Assembly (NCBI GenBank): GCA_946479015.1
Contig: CAMLEQ010000178.1
Location: forward strand, 1 to 7,446
DNA length: 7,446 bases
Direction of reading: 5' to 3'
DNA from: an uncultured Gemmatimonadota bacterium
GTDB taxonomy: Bacteria; Gemmatimonadota; Gemmatimonadetes; Gemmatimonadales; Gemmatimonadaceae
Notes under the pieces: model-generated
Told to the model about the DNA's origin: nothing
Databases searched by the model: none
What the model saw: only the letters and a program-made list of their open reading frames with translations
Translations under genes and position numbers: made by a program
In this document: positions 7,399 to 7,446 of the stretch, piece by piece
How the letters are laid out: the number at the start of each line of letters is the position of its first letter
How positions within the stretch are numbered: the stretch's first letter is position 1

Positions 7399-7446
7399 TG
7401 GCGTCGTGGGGGGACTCGGATACCGTGGTAAAGCCCGAAATGCCCC
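7398..7446 (+). CDS. Possible start of a downstream gene (3' end outside window)
   Basis: An ATG at 7398 shares its A with the ndk stop codon (TGATG). The frame stays open for 16 codons to the window end, beginning MASWGDSDTVVKPEMP. The same frame offers a GTG at 7425 and a second ATG at 7440. No clear Shine-Dalgarno sequence precedes any of them. The tight junction fits the operon layout upstream, but the fragment is too short for codon bias or family recognition. If the ATG at 7440 is the true start, 7399-7439 would be an intergenic region. Confidence 0.3.
   Translation, partial: MASWGDSDTVVKPEMP

Noticed and set aside
1..7446. tRNA, rRNA, CRISPR array, insertion sequence or defence system
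   Set aside because: Coding sequence with recognised families fills nearly the whole window. I saw no repeat array, transposase motif, terminal inverted repeats or structured-RNA signature.

Overview
The window is a densely packed, strongly GC-rich stretch of bacterial chromosome. All supportable genes lie on the + strand, and no gap between genes exceeds 40 bases. GC-rich third codon positions, frequent GTG starts, stop/start overlaps and a promoter-like element almost touching a start codon suggest a high-GC soil or freshwater phylum. Gemmatimonadota is my best guess. It rests on general resemblance of genes and layout, not on a marker gene, so it is tentative. I see no RNA gene, mobile element, CRISPR array, prophage or defence gene.

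Block A (1-3061) holds the C-terminal part of a phosphomannomutase/phosphoglucomutase. One base after its stop begins a seven-helix membrane protein of the UPF0182 (COG1615) family, whose function is unknown. These two genes appear to be the end of an upstream operon.

Block B (3062-7446) starts with a 40-base gap. The gap holds a plausible promoter (TTGCCG, 17-base spacer, TAGCTT) placed so that the transcript would start only 2-3 bases before the next ATG, that is, nearly leaderless. Then follow, joined by 4-base overlaps or 1-base gaps: carbamate kinase (arcC-like), succinyl-CoA synthetase beta (sucC) and alpha (sucD), a three-domain protein (PTS EIIA-like domain plus two CBS domains), and nucleoside diphosphate kinase (ndk). 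A further reading frame may start at the last base of the ndk stop and runs off the window.

The shared theme of block B is phosphoryl transfer to and from nucleotides. Carbamate kinase and SucCD are both ADP-phosphorylating enzymes, NDK spreads the phosphate to other NDPs, and CBS pairs commonly bind adenine nucleotides. I infer that the EIIA-CBS protein could be an energy or phosphorylation-state sensor for this module. No sequence feature proves this. The catalytic residues of all four enzymes in block B appear intact. The most interesting points are the EIIA-CBS-CBS protein inside a sucCD-ndk operon, the lone carbamate kinase without arginine deiminase genes in view, the nearly leaderless promoter, and the divergent UPF0182 protein. 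I did not find a convincing wholly new system.
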